Positions 43,297 through 52,316 of a stretch of DNA of 64,000 nt are shown here, piece after piece. This DNA comes from an uncultured Eubacteriales bacterium (lineage in GTDB: Bacteria > Bacillota > Clostridia > Oscillospirales > Oscillospiraceae), in NCBI GenBank assembly GCA_900545585.1, contig UQZR01000011.1, forward strand, positions 1 to 64,000. Direction: 5' to 3'. The position numbers and the translations under genes were made by a program. Every line of letters begins with the position of its first letter. Position 1 is the stretch's first letter. The notes under the pieces are model-generated. The model was not told the DNA's origin and did not search any database. It saw nothing but the letters and a program-made list of their open reading frames with translations.

Positions 43297-44067
43297 ATGC
43301 TTCTTGACCGTGTATCCCTGAAAAACGAGGCGAAGGGCATCCTCCGCGGCGCCCGCGTCTCCCCGTACCTGTTCACGCTGCTGTTCATGGGCATCTCGCT
43401 GGTGCTCACCGCCGTATCAGACTTTGTGTCCTTTGATGAGGACATGGTCCACAATATTTATTATAGTACCGGTGTGGATCTGTCGTTTCTGGTACTGCAT
43501 CGGGCGTTCCCTGCGGCGCTGGTGACGTTCGTGTCCATTCTGGTGTCGCTGCTGGGCGTGCTGCTGAATGCGGGCTACTACCGGTACCATCTGGCGGTAC
43601 GCCGCGGCGAGGAGGTGCCGTATCTGGGGCTGTTCGACGGCTTCTCCTTCGCCGGGAAGCTGATCCTGCTGGCGCTGGTGCAGTACATCTTCATCTTCCT
43701 GTGGACGCTGCTGTTCATCATCCCGGGCTTCATCGCGGCCTACCGCTACCGCTTCGCTGTGTATAACCTGTGCGAAAACCCCGACATGGGCGTGATGGAG
43801 GCTATCAACATGAGCAAGGCCCAGACTGCCGGCTTCAAGTGGCAGCTGTTCGTGCTGGACCTGAGCTTCATCGGCTGGCGCATACTCAGCGGCCTGACGC
43901 TGAACATCCTGGCCATCTGGCTGAACCCCTACATCGTCCAGACCGATGTCGGCTTCTTCCAGCAGATCAAGGCGGCCAAGGGCATCGGCTGGTCGCCGGA
44001 CCGCGGCGGCAGCGGCGAATTCCGACCCTACGACGGCCCTGACCATACGGACAATACGGGGTGGTAA
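43297..44067 (+). CDS. DUF975-family integral membrane protein
   Basis: 256 residues with about five membrane helices. The start (LKNEAKGILRG), the RGEEVPYLGLFDGF loop, LLFIIPGFIAAYRYRFAVYNLCENPDMGVMEAI and the following SKAQTAGFKWQLFVLDLSFIGW are characteristic of DUF975, a clostridial/bacillar family without known function. AGAAAGGA precedes the ATG. It is monocistronic with its own promoter and terminator. The C-terminal 25 residues are polar and probably cytoplasmic. Confidence 0.88.
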   Translation: MLLDRVSLKNEAKGILRGARVSPYLFTLLFMGISLVLTAVSDFVSFDEDMVHNIYYSTGVDLSFLVLHRAFPAALVTFVSILVSLLGVLLNAGYYRYHLAVRRGEEVPYLGLFDGFSFAGKLILLALVQYIFIFLWTLLFIIPGFIAAYRYRFAVYNLCENPDMGVMEAINMSKAQTAGFKWQLFVLDLSFIGWRILSGLTLNILAIWLNPYIVQTDVGFFQQIKAAKGIGWSPDRGGSGEFRPYDGPDHTDNTGW

Positions 44068-44079
44068 TGTCTTTTGACG

Positions 44080-44123
44080 AAAAACACCGGAACAACAAAT
44101 GGGTTGCTCCGGTGTTTCTTTTT
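44080..44123 (+). terminator. Terminator of the DUF975 gene
   Basis: 10-bp stem AAACACCGGA/TCCGGTGTTT extended by 4 bp past one mismatch, followed by CTTTTT. Confidence 0.85.
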
Positions 44124-44208
44124 GTGCAGATGTAACAGAAAATGCCATAACCTGGACTTCTCACACGGGTAATCTTTATTAAAAATTTAACAAACGACAC
44201 ATTTGCAC

Positions 44209-44237
44209 TTGATGTTAAAACCTTAACGTAGTAGACT
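44209..44237 (+). promoter_or_regulatory. Promoter of the AtoE-type transporter gene
   Basis: TTGATG (44209-44214), 17-bp spacer, TAGACT (44232-44237), about 80 bases before the GTG start, in a locally AT-rich stretch. Confidence 0.65.
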
Positions 44238-44318
44238 GGTCTTGCCGGTCACGGACCAAAAGGGAAGATGCTGTGCCGGTATCCTGCCAATTTGTGTGTA
44301 GTGAAGGAGAGTGACGTT

Positions 44319-45665
44319 GTGTTCAAAAAATTCACCAATGGATGTGTGCGCGTCGTAAACCGGTGGCTGCCGGATGCGTTTCTGTTCGCCATCATCCTGA
44401 CCCTGATCGTATTCGTGGCCGCCATGTGCGCCACCGGCATGGGCCCCGTCGAGGTCATCGCCAAGTGGGGCGATGCCAAGGGCGGCTTCTGGAATCTGCT
44501 GGCTTTCTCCATGCAGATGGCGCTGGTGCTGGTGTTCGGCTCCGCTATGGCCTCCGCCCGCCCCTGCAAGAAGGCGCTGCGCGCCGTGGCCGCTCTCTGC
44601 CATAATGACAAGCAGGCCATTCTGGTGACCACGTTCGTGTCCACCATCTGCTGCTGGCTGAACTGGGGCTTCGGTCTGGTCATCGGCGCTCTGCTGGCCA
44701 AAGAGGTGGTGCGCCGTGTGCCCACCGTGGATTACCCCCTGCTGATCGCCTCCGCCTATTCCGGCTTCGTCATCTGGCACGCCGGCCTGTCCGGCTCTAT
44801 CCCGCTGGATCTGGTGGCCGGCAAGGACTTCGGCGGCGTGATGTACCAGGCTCCCATCACCGAGACGGTATTCCACCCCGTGAACCTCATCATGTGCGGC
44901 GTCATCCTGGTGCTGATGCCCTTCATCAACTACGCCATGCATCCCGACAAGGATCATACCATCACCGTGAACCCCGCCCTGCTGGTGGACGAGGAGGAGC
45001 GCGTGTACGCTATGGATACCCCTGCTGAAAAGCTGGAGCACTCCAAGATCCTGTGGGCCATCACCGTGGTGTTCGGCTTCGTGTACATCGTCTATTACTT
45101 CGTGCAGAACGGCTTTACCCTGGGTCTGAACATCGTGAACATGATCTTCCTGTTCCTGGGTCTGCTGCTCCACGGCGACCTGCGCCGCTATGTGGACGCC
45201 ATCGGCGATGCTGCCGCCGGCGCCGCCGGTATTCTGCTGCAATTCCCGTTCTATGCAGGCATCATGGGCATGATGGTGGCCGCCAACGATCAGGGCGTGT
45301 CGCTGGCCGGCGTCATCTCCCAGTTCTTCGTGGACATCTCCAACAATGTGACGTTTCCCATGCTGTCCTTCCTGGCCGCCGGTATCGTCAACTTCTTCGT
45401 CCCCTCCGGCGGCGGCCAGTGGGCCGTCCAGGGCCCCATCATGATGCCTGCCGGTGCGGAGATGAACATCGCGGCCGGCCGCACCGCCATGGCCATCGCC
45501 TGGGGCGACCAGTGGACCAATATGATCCAGCCGTTCTGGGCACTGCCTGCGCTGGGCATCGCCAAGCTGTCCGCCCGCGACATCATGGGCTATCTGGTGG
45601 TGATCCTGCTGTTCACCGGCGCGGTGGCCTGCCTTGGCTTCCTGGGCTGGGCATTGTTCTTCTAA
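44319..45665 (+). CDS. AtoE/TIGR00366-type short-chain fatty acid transporter
   Basis: 448 residues from a GTG at 44319 with GAAGGAG upstream; in-frame codons further upstream lack a ribosome site. About 11-12 membrane helices. It begins VNRWLPDAFLFAIILTLIVF and has LNWGFGLVIGALLAKEV, the AtoE-family block, then HAGLSGSIPL and VPSGGGQWAVQGPIM near residue 375, which resembles the substrate loop of the family. It is likely to move short-chain fatty acids such as butyrate or acetoacetate, in line with a fermentative life. Monocistronic. Confidence 0.9.
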   Translation: MFKKFTNGCVRVVNRWLPDAFLFAIILTLIVFVAAMCATGMGPVEVIAKWGDAKGGFWNLLAFSMQMALVLVFGSAMASARPCKKALRAVAALCHNDKQAILVTTFVSTICCWLNWGFGLVIGALLAKEVVRRVPTVDYPLLIASAYSGFVIWHAGLSGSIPLDLVAGKDFGGVMYQAPITETVFHPVNLIMCGVILVLMPFINYAMHPDKDHTITVNPALLVDEEERVYAMDTPAEKLEHSKILWAITVVFGFVYIVYYFVQNGFTLGLNIVNMIFLFLGLLLHGDLRRYVDAIGDAAAGAAGILLQFPFYAGIMGMMVAANDQGVSLAGVISQFFVDISNNVTFPMLSFLAAGIVNFFVPSGGGQWAVQGPIMMPAGAEMNIAAGRTAMAIAWGDQWTNMIQPFWALPALGIAKLSARDIMGYLVVILLFTGAVACLGFLGWALFF

Positions 45666-45699
45666 GTGTGACACCCCCTCACATATCCCCTATACCCGC

Positions 45700-45738
45700 A
45701 CACAGGGACGGCGCGTCGGCGCCGTCCCTGTGTTTTTG
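45700..45738 (+). terminator. Terminator of the AtoE-type gene
   Basis: 15-bp perfect stem ACACAGGGACGGCGC and complement, loop GTCG, five Ts. Confidence 0.9.
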
Positions 45739-45830
45739 CGTATATTGCCATCGGCCGAAAGGGCGGGCACGCCTGTCGCCGTGCCTTTCCGGCGATTGTT
45801 GTCCTTGTCCGCCGATGGTGTATGGATGTA

Positions 45831-46700
45831 TCACACCGCTGCGGGCTCCTCTGTGTCCGCTTTCGCCGCCTCCGGCGCGGCGCTGCCGTCAAAGGGCGTC
45901 TCCAGCAGCTCCGGCCTCCGGATGTGCTTCCGGAAATCGTTGTAGAAGGAGGCGTACTCATAGCCGGTGGCGATGCGCTCATCCATGACGATGCCCAGCG
46001 GCATCATCTTCTTGCTGAGGTCTCCGCTCATATAGTTGGGCACCGGCTTTCCCATGCAGACGAACACGCTGGTGGTGCCGAATTCATAGCAGTGGTGGTA
46101 GATGTGGCTGGTCTTGATAGACGCCAGATTGGTGATGAACAGGCTGGTGTGGAACGGGCTCAGGTCGATGATCTTGCGGGGCAGCAGCCCGTGCCTGTCC
46201 AGATGGTACGCCAGCCACACCACGAATTTGGGCAGCCCGGGCACGGAGAACATCATCCGTGCGAACTTGTCGGTGCTGTTTTTCTGCTCCGTGTGTCGGT
46301 TGGCCTCGATGGCATCGGTGATCTTCTGCTGGATGGTGAACACGGTGTCGCCGGGCTCGAGATAGATCTTCAGCGTCGTCTCGTCCGGCGAGCCGTCCGC
46401 CAGCTTCTTCAGAATGACGAAGGATACGCTGAAGTGGTTGCGCCGGTAGATGTGGCTGTTCACCACGAAGTAGTTCAGCTTGGGGTTGGTCTGTATCGCC
46501 TTGTAGTACGCGGCGATGATGACGGCCATGTGGTTGATGCGCACGCCGCTGCGGCGCTTTTCACGGATGTAGGATTTAATGGCCTCCTCGTCGATGTACT
46601 CGGTAATGGAGTTCCAGGCATCGTATCGCTTGGGCATGATGTAGGGCACCGCCGCCACGATGGGCGGCAGGTCTTTGACTCTCGTTCCGTCAGGGCGCAT
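45831..46700 (-). CDS. Acyltransferase-fold protein (CAT/E2 type) lacking the usual catalytic residues
   Basis: 289 residues from the ATG at 46700 (AGGA upstream). An upstream in-frame ATG at 46745 lies inside the promoter and cannot start this transcript. The fold resembles the 2-oxoacid dehydrogenase E2/chloramphenicol acetyltransferase family: IREKRRSGVRINHMAVIIAAYYKAI, FVVNSHIYRRNHFSVSFVI, and near the C-terminus MDERIATGYEYASFYNDF. At the last site E2/CAT proteins have H-x-x-x-D-G (DHRVxDG); here Glu and Thr replace the catalytic His and Asp. It may be a non-catalytic or differently working member. Single gene; substrate unknown. Confidence 0.7.
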   Translation of the reverse strand: MRPDGTRVKDLPPIVAAVPYIMPKRYDAWNSITEYIDEEAIKSYIREKRRSGVRINHMAVIIAAYYKAIQTNPKLNYFVVNSHIYRRNHFSVSFVILKKLADGSPDETTLKIYLEPGDTVFTIQQKITDAIEANRHTEQKNSTDKFARMMFSVPGLPKFVVWLAYHLDRHGLLPRKIIDLSPFHTSLFITNLASIKTSHIYHHCYEFGTTSVFVCMGKPVPNYMSGDLSKKMMPLGIVMDERIATGYEYASFYNDFRKHIRRPELLETPFDGSAAPEAAKADTEEPAAV

Positions 46701-46733
46701 GGGCAGGTCCTCGATTCTGTCTGAATTAGAATC

Positions 46734-46762
46734 ATTGTAGACCATATCGCCGCCGATTGCAA
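46734..46762 (-). promoter_or_regulatory. Promoter of the acyltransferase-fold gene
   Basis: TTGCAA (46762-46757), 17-bp spacer, TACAAT (46739-46734) on the minus strand. It predicts a transcript starting near 46727, which rules out the ATG at 46745. Confidence 0.75.
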
Positions 46763-46790
46763 CCCAATTGCGCGGCGGGATATTTTGCCC

Positions 46791-46819
46791 TTTACCTTTT
46801 CCGTTACATTTGGTATAAT
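46791..46819 (+). promoter_or_regulatory. Promoter of the recJ-rel operon
   Basis: TTTACC (46791-46796), 17-bp spacer, consensus TATAAT (46814-46819), 63 bases before the recJ GTG. Confidence 0.75.
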
Positions 46820-46881
46820 AAAGTATTATAAGTTAAATTGGCGGCATAGCCCCTGCCGCCGGAAGAAGGAGGTGATCCGCC

Positions 46882-48972
46882 GTGAAATTTCAGAAGTGGC
46901 ATATTGCCGATGCCCATCCCCAGGCGGCGGAGCGCCTGAAAGCGGCGGGCTATCCCTGTCTGGTGTCAGAGGTGCTGGCCTCCCGCGGCATTGAGACGGC
47001 GGAGCAGGCCGCTGCGTTTCTGGAGCATGAGCAGCGTCTGACGTACAGCCCGTTCCTGATGGCCGACATGGATAAGGCCGTGGCGCGGCTGCAGCAGGCG
47101 CTGGCCGCGGGGGAGCGAGTGGCCGTGTTCGGCGACTACGACGTGGACGGCATCACCGCCACCTGCATCCTGGTGGACTATCTCCAGAGCCGCGGCGCCG
47201 ACGTGCTGCACTATATCCCCCGCCGCATCGAGGATGGCTACGGACTGAGCCGTGATGCCATCGAGAACCTGTACCGCCAGGGCGCCCGCCTGCTGATCAC
47301 CGTGGACTGCGGCATCACCGGCGTGGGGGAGGTGGACTTCGCCAACTCTCTGGGCATGGATGTGATCATCACCGACCACCACGAGTGCAAGGAGACGCTG
47401 CCCCATGCCGCCGCTGTGGTGGACCCCCACCGGCCCGACTGCGGCTATCCCTTCAAGCATCTGGCCGGCTGCGGCGTGGCGCTGAAGCTGGTGCTGGCTC
47501 TGGGCGGGCCGGACAGGGAGGAGGCCCTGTTTTCCCGCTACTGCACGCTGGCCGCCATCGGCACCGTGGCCGACGTGATGCAGATGTCCGGCGAGAACCG
47601 TACCATCGTGTCCCGGGGCCTTGCCGCCATCGACCACTCTTATTTTATCGGGCTCCACGCCCTTTTGAAGGAGGCCGGCCTGGCCGGCCGGGAGATCACC
47701 TCCGTGCAGATCGGCTTCGTGCTGGCGCCCCGCATCAACGCGGCGGGCCGCATGGGCGCCGCCGACAAGGCGGCGGAGCTGCTGCTGTGTACCGATCCGG
47801 CGGAGGCGGAGCGCATGGCCCGTGAGCTGTGCGCTCTGAACCGCGAGCGCCAGAACGTGGAGCAGACCATCTACTCCCAGGCGGAGGAGATGATCGCCCA
47901 CCTGCCCGACCGCGACCGCAGCGCGCTGGTGCTGGAGAGCAGCCGCTGGCATCAGGGCGTGGTGGGCATCGTGGCCAGCCGCCTTTCCGAGAAGTATTCC
48001 CGCCCCAGCTTTATGATCCACCTGAACGGCGCCACCGGCAAGGGCTCCTGCCGCAGCTGGGGCGGCTTCAACCTGTTTGCTGCGCTGGAGAGCTGCAAGG
48101 ACCTGCTGCTGGGCTTCGGCGGCCACGAGCTGGCCGCGGGCTTCACCATCCAGGAGGAGAATATCCCCGCCTTCCGCCAGCGTATGAACGACTATGCCCG
48201 CAGCTTCCGCGGCGGGCAGGCTCCCGTGTCCGAGCTGGACGTGGATGTGGCCATCACCCACCCCTCCGCGGTGACGCTGGAGGAGCTGGAGGCTCTGTCC
48301 GCGCTGGAGCCCTACGGCAGCGGCAATGCCCGCCCCGTATTCTGCCTGCTGGGCGCCACGCTGCTGCGCACCCAGAACGTGGGCCAGAACCGCCACCTGA
48401 AGCTGCGCCTCGGCAAGGGCAGCGCCCAGTTTGACGGCATCTTTTTCTCCACCGTGGCCGAGGACTGCGGCTGCCGCGCCGGCGACCGCGTGGATGCCGC
48501 CTTCTATTTGCAGATCAACGAGTTCCGCGGCAGCCGGACGGTGCAGCTCCAGATGGTGGACCTGCGGCCGTCCCTGTACCCCAGCGGACGGGAGCAGGAG
48601 GGTCTTGCCCTTGCGGACCGCTGCACGGCCCATCAGTCCCTGACGATACGGGACGCCCGCCGCCTGCTGCCTACGCGGGATCAGTTCGCCGCCGCATGGC
48701 GTTTTCTGGAGCACACGGTACCGGAGCCCGGCCTCACCACCGGCTATCTCCCGCTGCTGCGGGCGGTGGCGGCGGAGCTGGGCAAAACCGAGCCGTTCCC
48801 CCGGGCGTCCCTGTGCCTGGAGGTATTTGCCGAGCGGGGACTTTTGACCATGGAGCATCAGGACGATGACGTGACCATCCGCCTGCACCGCGGGAAGAAA
48901 GTGGTGCTGTCGGAGTCACCTCATCTGCTGTGGCTCCGCCAGATGACGGAGAAGGGAGGCACTGTACAATGA
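46882..48972 (+). CDS. recJ: Single-strand DNA exonuclease RecJ
   Basis: 696 residues from a GTG with GAAGGAGGTG upstream. 5'-3' ssDNA exonuclease of recombination and mismatch repair. DHH-family motifs are present: VFGDYDVDGITATCIL (motif I), TVDCGI, IITDHHE (DHH motif) and the DHHA1 part with GKGSCRSWGGFNLFAALESC and GFGGHELAAGF. An OB-like domain follows. Its stop overlaps the rel start in ATGA. Confidence 0.96.
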   Translation: MKFQKWHIADAHPQAAERLKAAGYPCLVSEVLASRGIETAEQAAAFLEHEQRLTYSPFLMADMDKAVARLQQALAAGERVAVFGDYDVDGITATCILVDYLQSRGADVLHYIPRRIEDGYGLSRDAIENLYRQGARLLITVDCGITGVGEVDFANSLGMDVIITDHHECKETLPHAAAVVDPHRPDCGYPFKHLAGCGVALKLVLALGGPDREEALFSRYCTLAAIGTVADVMQMSGENRTIVSRGLAAIDHSYFIGLHALLKEAGLAGREITSVQIGFVLAPRINAAGRMGAADKAAELLLCTDPAEAERMARELCALNRERQNVEQTIYSQAEEMIAHLPDRDRSALVLESSRWHQGVVGIVASRLSEKYSRPSFMIHLNGATGKGSCRSWGGFNLFAALESCKDLLLGFGGHELAAGFTIQEENIPAFRQRMNDYARSFRGGQAPVSELDVDVAITHPSAVTLEELEALSALEPYGSGNARPVFCLLGATLLRTQNVGQNRHLKLRLGKGSAQFDGIFFSTVAEDCGCRAGDRVDAAFYLQINEFRGSRTVQLQMVDLRPSLYPSGREQEGLALADRCTAHQSLTIRDARRLLPTRDQFAAAWRFLEHTVPEPGLTTGYLPLLRAVAAELGKTEPFPRASLCLEVFAERGLLTMEHQDDDVTIRLHRGKKVVLSESPHLLWLRQMTEKGGTVQ

Positions 48973-51179
48973 CCATGACACCCCAGGAGATGTACGATCG
49001 CCTGATCGAAACAGTGAGATCATATAACCCGTCCGCCGGCTTCGACCAGATCCGCGCCGCCTATGAGTACGCCGCCGCCCACCACGCCGGACAGAACCGG
49101 AAGGACGGCTCGCCGTTCATCACCCACCCGCTGGCCGTGGCCCAGATCGTGGCGGAGGAGCTGCATCTGGACACGGAGTCCATCGTGGCGGCCCTGCTCC
49201 ACGACACCATCGAGGACACCGACGCCACCCACGAGGAGATCAGCAAGCTGTTTTCTCCCACGGTGGCGGATCTGGTGGAGGGCGTCAGCAAGCTGACCCG
49301 CGTCCACTACACCTCCAAAGAGGAGGAGCAGATGGAGAACCTCCGCAAGATGCTGATGGCCATGGCCAAGGACATCCGCGTGATCCTCATCAAGATCTCC
49401 GACCGTCTCCACAACATGCGTACCATGGAGTACCAGACGCCGGAGAAGCAGAAGCAGAAATCCTTCGAGACCATGGAAATTTACGCCCCCATCGCCCACC
49501 GTCTGGGTATGCAGCGCATGAAGTGGGAGCTGGAGGATCTGTCCCTGAAATATCTGGACCCCGTGGGCTACCGGGAGATCATCGAGGCGCTGGACGAGAA
49601 GGCGGCGGAGTACGACGGCTTCATGTCCGCCATCCACGACCAGATCACCACCCGCCTGCGGGAGGCCGGCATCGACGCCACGGTGCAGGCCCGCATGAAG
49701 CACCCCTACTCCATCTACCGCAAGATGTACACCCAGAACAAGTCGCTGGACGACGTGTTCGACCTGTTCGCTTTCCGCGTCATCGTGGACACTGTGGCGG
49801 ACTGCTATAACGTTCTGGGCCTGATACACGACCTGTATAAGCCCATTCTGGGCCGTTTCAAGGACTATATCGGAACCCCCAAGCCCAACATGTACCAGAG
49901 TCTGCACACCACGGTGGTGGGCGAGAGCGGCATCCCCTTCGAGGTACAGATCCGCACCAGGGAGATGCATGAGGTGGCCGAGTACGGCGTGGCCGCCCAC
50001 TGGAAGTACAAGCAGAACGGCCAGGGCGCCGGTGACGAGCGCAGCTACGAATGGGTGCGCCGCCTGCTGGAGAATCAGGAGGGCACCGATGCCGAGGACT
50101 TTATCCACTCCCTGAAGGTGGACATGTTCGCCGATGAGGTGTTCGTGTTCACCCCCAACGGCGATGTCATCAACCTGCCCGCCGGCGCCACGCCCATCGA
50201 CTTTGCCTACACCATCCACTCCGCCGTGGGCAACCACATGACCGGCGCCAAGGTCAACGGCCGCATCGTCCAGTTCGATTACCACCTGCGCAACGGCGAT
50301 GTGGTGGAGGTCATGACCAGCAAATCCGCCCACGGTCCCAGCCGCGACTGGGTGAAGATCGCCCGCTCCAGCAACGCCCGCAGCAAGATACGCCAGTGGT
50401 TCAAGCGGGAGAAGCGGGATGAGAACATCGTCAACGGCCGCCAGAGCTTCGAGTCGGAGCTGAAGCGCACCGGTGTGACGCTGAAGGAGCTGACCAACGA
50501 GGAAAACCTGTCCAATGTCCTGAAAAAACTGAGCTACAACAGCCTGGACGATATGTACGCCGCCATCGGCTACGGCGGCATCTCCGCCCTGAAGGTCATG
50601 GGCCGCCTGCGGGAGGATATCCAGCGTATCCTCCACCAGCACCAGACAGAGCGTCAGGCCGAGGTGCCCGTGGCGGATCAGCCCCAGCAGACCCGCCCCG
50701 CTGTGCCTCAGCGCGCCAAGGGAGAGCAGGGCATCGTGGTGGAGGGCCTTACCAACTGTCTGGTGAAGTTCTCCAAATGCTGCACCCCCGTGCCCGGGGA
50801 CGACATCGTGGGCTTCATTACCCGCGGCTATGGCATCTCCGTCCATCGGGCGGACTGCCCCAACGCCGACCCCGCCCGCCGCAAGCCGGAGGAGGCCGGC
50901 CGCTGGATCAAAGTCTCCTGGGGCGGCAACACCAGGGAGAGCTACCGTACCACGCTGGAGGTGGTGGCCAAGGACCGCCTGAACCTGATCGTGGACATCT
51001 CCACGGTGCTGTCCAGCACCAAGACCCACGTCTCCTCCATGAACGCCCGCAGCACGCCGGACGGCTTTGCCCTTATTACGCTGGACACTGATGTGTCCGA
51101 CAGCCGGCAGCTGCAAACGGTCATGCGGAGGATCGAGCAGATCTCCGGCGTCATGCGGGTCACCCGCCCCGCCGGTTAA
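48969..51179 (+). CDS. rel: Bifunctional (p)ppGpp synthetase/hydrolase Rel
   Basis: 736 residues from the ATG at 48969. Stringent-response enzyme. Order: the HD hydrolase domain (HHAGQNRKDGSPFITHPLAVA, LLHDTIEDTDA, RLHNMRT), the synthetase domain (ARMKHPYSIYRKMYTQNKSLDDVFDLFAFRVIV), the TGS domain (FVFTPNGDVINLPAGATPIDFAYTIHS), a zinc-finger-like domain (KCCTPVPGDDIVGF) and the ACT domain (LDTDVSDSRQLQTVMRRIEQISGV). Both hydrolase and synthetase motifs are intact. The recJ-rel-dtd-MBL order is widespread in Firmicutes. Confidence 0.96.
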   Translation: MTMTPQEMYDRLIETVRSYNPSAGFDQIRAAYEYAAAHHAGQNRKDGSPFITHPLAVAQIVAEELHLDTESIVAALLHDTIEDTDATHEEISKLFSPTVADLVEGVSKLTRVHYTSKEEEQMENLRKMLMAMAKDIRVILIKISDRLHNMRTMEYQTPEKQKQKSFETMEIYAPIAHRLGMQRMKWELEDLSLKYLDPVGYREIIEALDEKAAEYDGFMSAIHDQITTRLREAGIDATVQARMKHPYSIYRKMYTQNKSLDDVFDLFAFRVIVDTVADCYNVLGLIHDLYKPILGRFKDYIGTPKPNMYQSLHTTVVGESGIPFEVQIRTREMHEVAEYGVAAHWKYKQNGQGAGDERSYEWVRRLLENQEGTDAEDFIHSLKVDMFADEVFVFTPNGDVINLPAGATPIDFAYTIHSAVGNHMTGAKVNGRIVQFDYHLRNGDVVEVMTSKSAHGPSRDWVKIARSSNARSKIRQWFKREKRDENIVNGRQSFESELKRTGVTLKELTNEENLSNVLKKLSYNSLDDMYAAIGYGGISALKVMGRLREDIQRILHQHQTERQAEVPVADQPQQTRPAVPQRAKGEQGIVVEGLTNCLVKFSKCCTPVPGDDIVGFITRGYGISVHRADCPNADPARRKPEEAGRWIKVSWGGNTRESYRTTLEVVAKDRLNLIVDISTVLSSTKTHVSSMNARSTPDGFALITLDTDVSDSRQLQTVMRRIEQISGVMRVTRPAG

Positions 51180-51232
51180 CACTCCGCGCCCCGCCCGCAC
51201 ACCCCACGAAACCGAGAAAAGGAGCATATGCC

Positions 51233-51679
51233 ATGAGAGCAGTATTGACCCGCGTGAAGCACGCATCCGTCACCATCGACGGCGAAGTACACGGCCAGAT
51301 CGGGGAGGGCTTCCTCATCCTGCTGGGCGTGACCCATGAGGACACCGAGGCCCAGGCCGTCAAGCTGGCGGACAAGCTCACCGGGCTCCGCATTTTTGAG
51401 GACGAAAACGGTAAGATGAACCGCAGTCTGGAGGACGTGAAGGGCCAACTGCTCATCGTCTCCCAGTTCACGCTGTACGGCAGCTGCAAAAAGGGCCGCC
51501 GTCCCGAGTTCCTGTCCGCTGCACGGCCGGAGGTGGCCATCCCCCTGTACGAGAAGTTCGTCCAGCTCTGCCGGGACAAGGGCTTCCACACCGAGACCGG
51601 CGAGTTCGGCGCCTACATGCAGGTGGAGAGCCTCAACGATGGGCCGGTGACGCTGGTGGTGGATACCGATCAGCTGTAA
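51233..51679 (+). CDS. dtd: D-aminoacyl-tRNA deacylase
   Basis: 148 residues, normal length. It removes D-amino acids (and glycine from tRNA-Ala) mischarged on tRNA. MRAVLTRVKHASVTIDGE at the start, the SQFTLYG motif (active-site region) and NDGPVTLVVDT, which carries the Gly-cisPro motif, are all there. AAAGGAG lies upstream; it follows rel by 53 bases. Confidence 0.97.
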   Translation: MRAVLTRVKHASVTIDGEVHGQIGEGFLILLGVTHEDTEAQAVKLADKLTGLRIFEDENGKMNRSLEDVKGQLLIVSQFTLYGSCKKGRRPEFLSAARPEVAIPLYEKFVQLCRDKGFHTETGEFGAYMQVESLNDGPVTLVVDTDQL

Positions 51680-51692
51680 GAAAGGAAGCGCC

Positions 51693-52316
51693 ATGAAGAT
51701 CACATCCATTCAGGTCGGCCCCATCATGACCAACTGCTACCTGCTGTGCGATGAGACAGCCGGCGTCTGCGCCCTCATCGACCCCGGCGACGACGCCGCC
51801 CGGGTGGCCCGTCTGGTAGAGCAGAGCGGCTGCACCCTGCAATATATCCTTCTGACCCACGGCCACTTTGACCACACCTCCGCTGTCCGCCCTCTGCTGG
51901 AGCAGTACCCGGACGTGCCGGTATATATCCACGAAAAGGACGCCGTGGATACGGAGCGCGGCGAGCTGCTGTTCCACAAGGTGGGGCCGGAGAACCAGCG
52001 CTACTATAAGGAGGGCGACACCCTGCCGCTGGGCGGGCTGACTCTCCGCGTGCTGGAGACGCCGGGTCACTCCGAGGGCTCCGTCTGCCTGCTGGTGGAG
52101 GGGCAGGGCGTGCTGTTCGCCGGCGACACGCTGTTCCGCTGCTCCTGCGGCCGGTGCGATTTCCCCGGCGGCGACTACCGGAAGATGCTGGCCTCTCTGG
52201 GCCGCCTGGCGGCACTGGAGGGGAACCTGCGGGTGCTTCCGGGTCACGACATGGAGACTACGCTGGACTACGAGCGCCGCGTCAATCCCTACATGCGGCA
52301 GGGGTCGGCGCGATGA
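51693..52316 (+). CDS. Metallo-beta-lactamase-fold hydrolase, glyoxalase II-like
   Basis: 207 residues. Metal-binding motif THGHFDHTSA near residue 53, then a Gly-His near 122 (TPGHSEGSVCLLV), the Asp in FAGDTLF near 145 and the late His in LPGHDMET. This is the small YcbL/GloB-like group common after rel-dtd in Firmicutes. It may hydrolyse thioesters such as S-lactoylglutathione analogues; the substrate is unknown. It sits 13 bases after dtd and overlaps hemZ by four bases (ATGA). Confidence 0.92.
   Translation: MKITSIQVGPIMTNCYLLCDETAGVCALIDPGDDAARVARLVEQSGCTLQYILLTHGHFDHTSAVRPLLEQYPDVPVYIHEKDAVDTERGELLFHKVGPENQRYYKEGDTLPLGGLTLRVLETPGHSEGSVCLLVEGQGVLFAGDTLFRCSCGRCDFPGGDYRKMLASLGRLAALEGNLRVLPGHDMETTLDYERRVNPYMRQGSAR

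Noticed and set aside
46701..46745. Upstream ATG for the acyltransferase-fold gene
   Set aside because: It lies within the spacer between the -35 and -10 boxes, so it would not be in the mRNA; the ATG at 46700 has a ribosome site.
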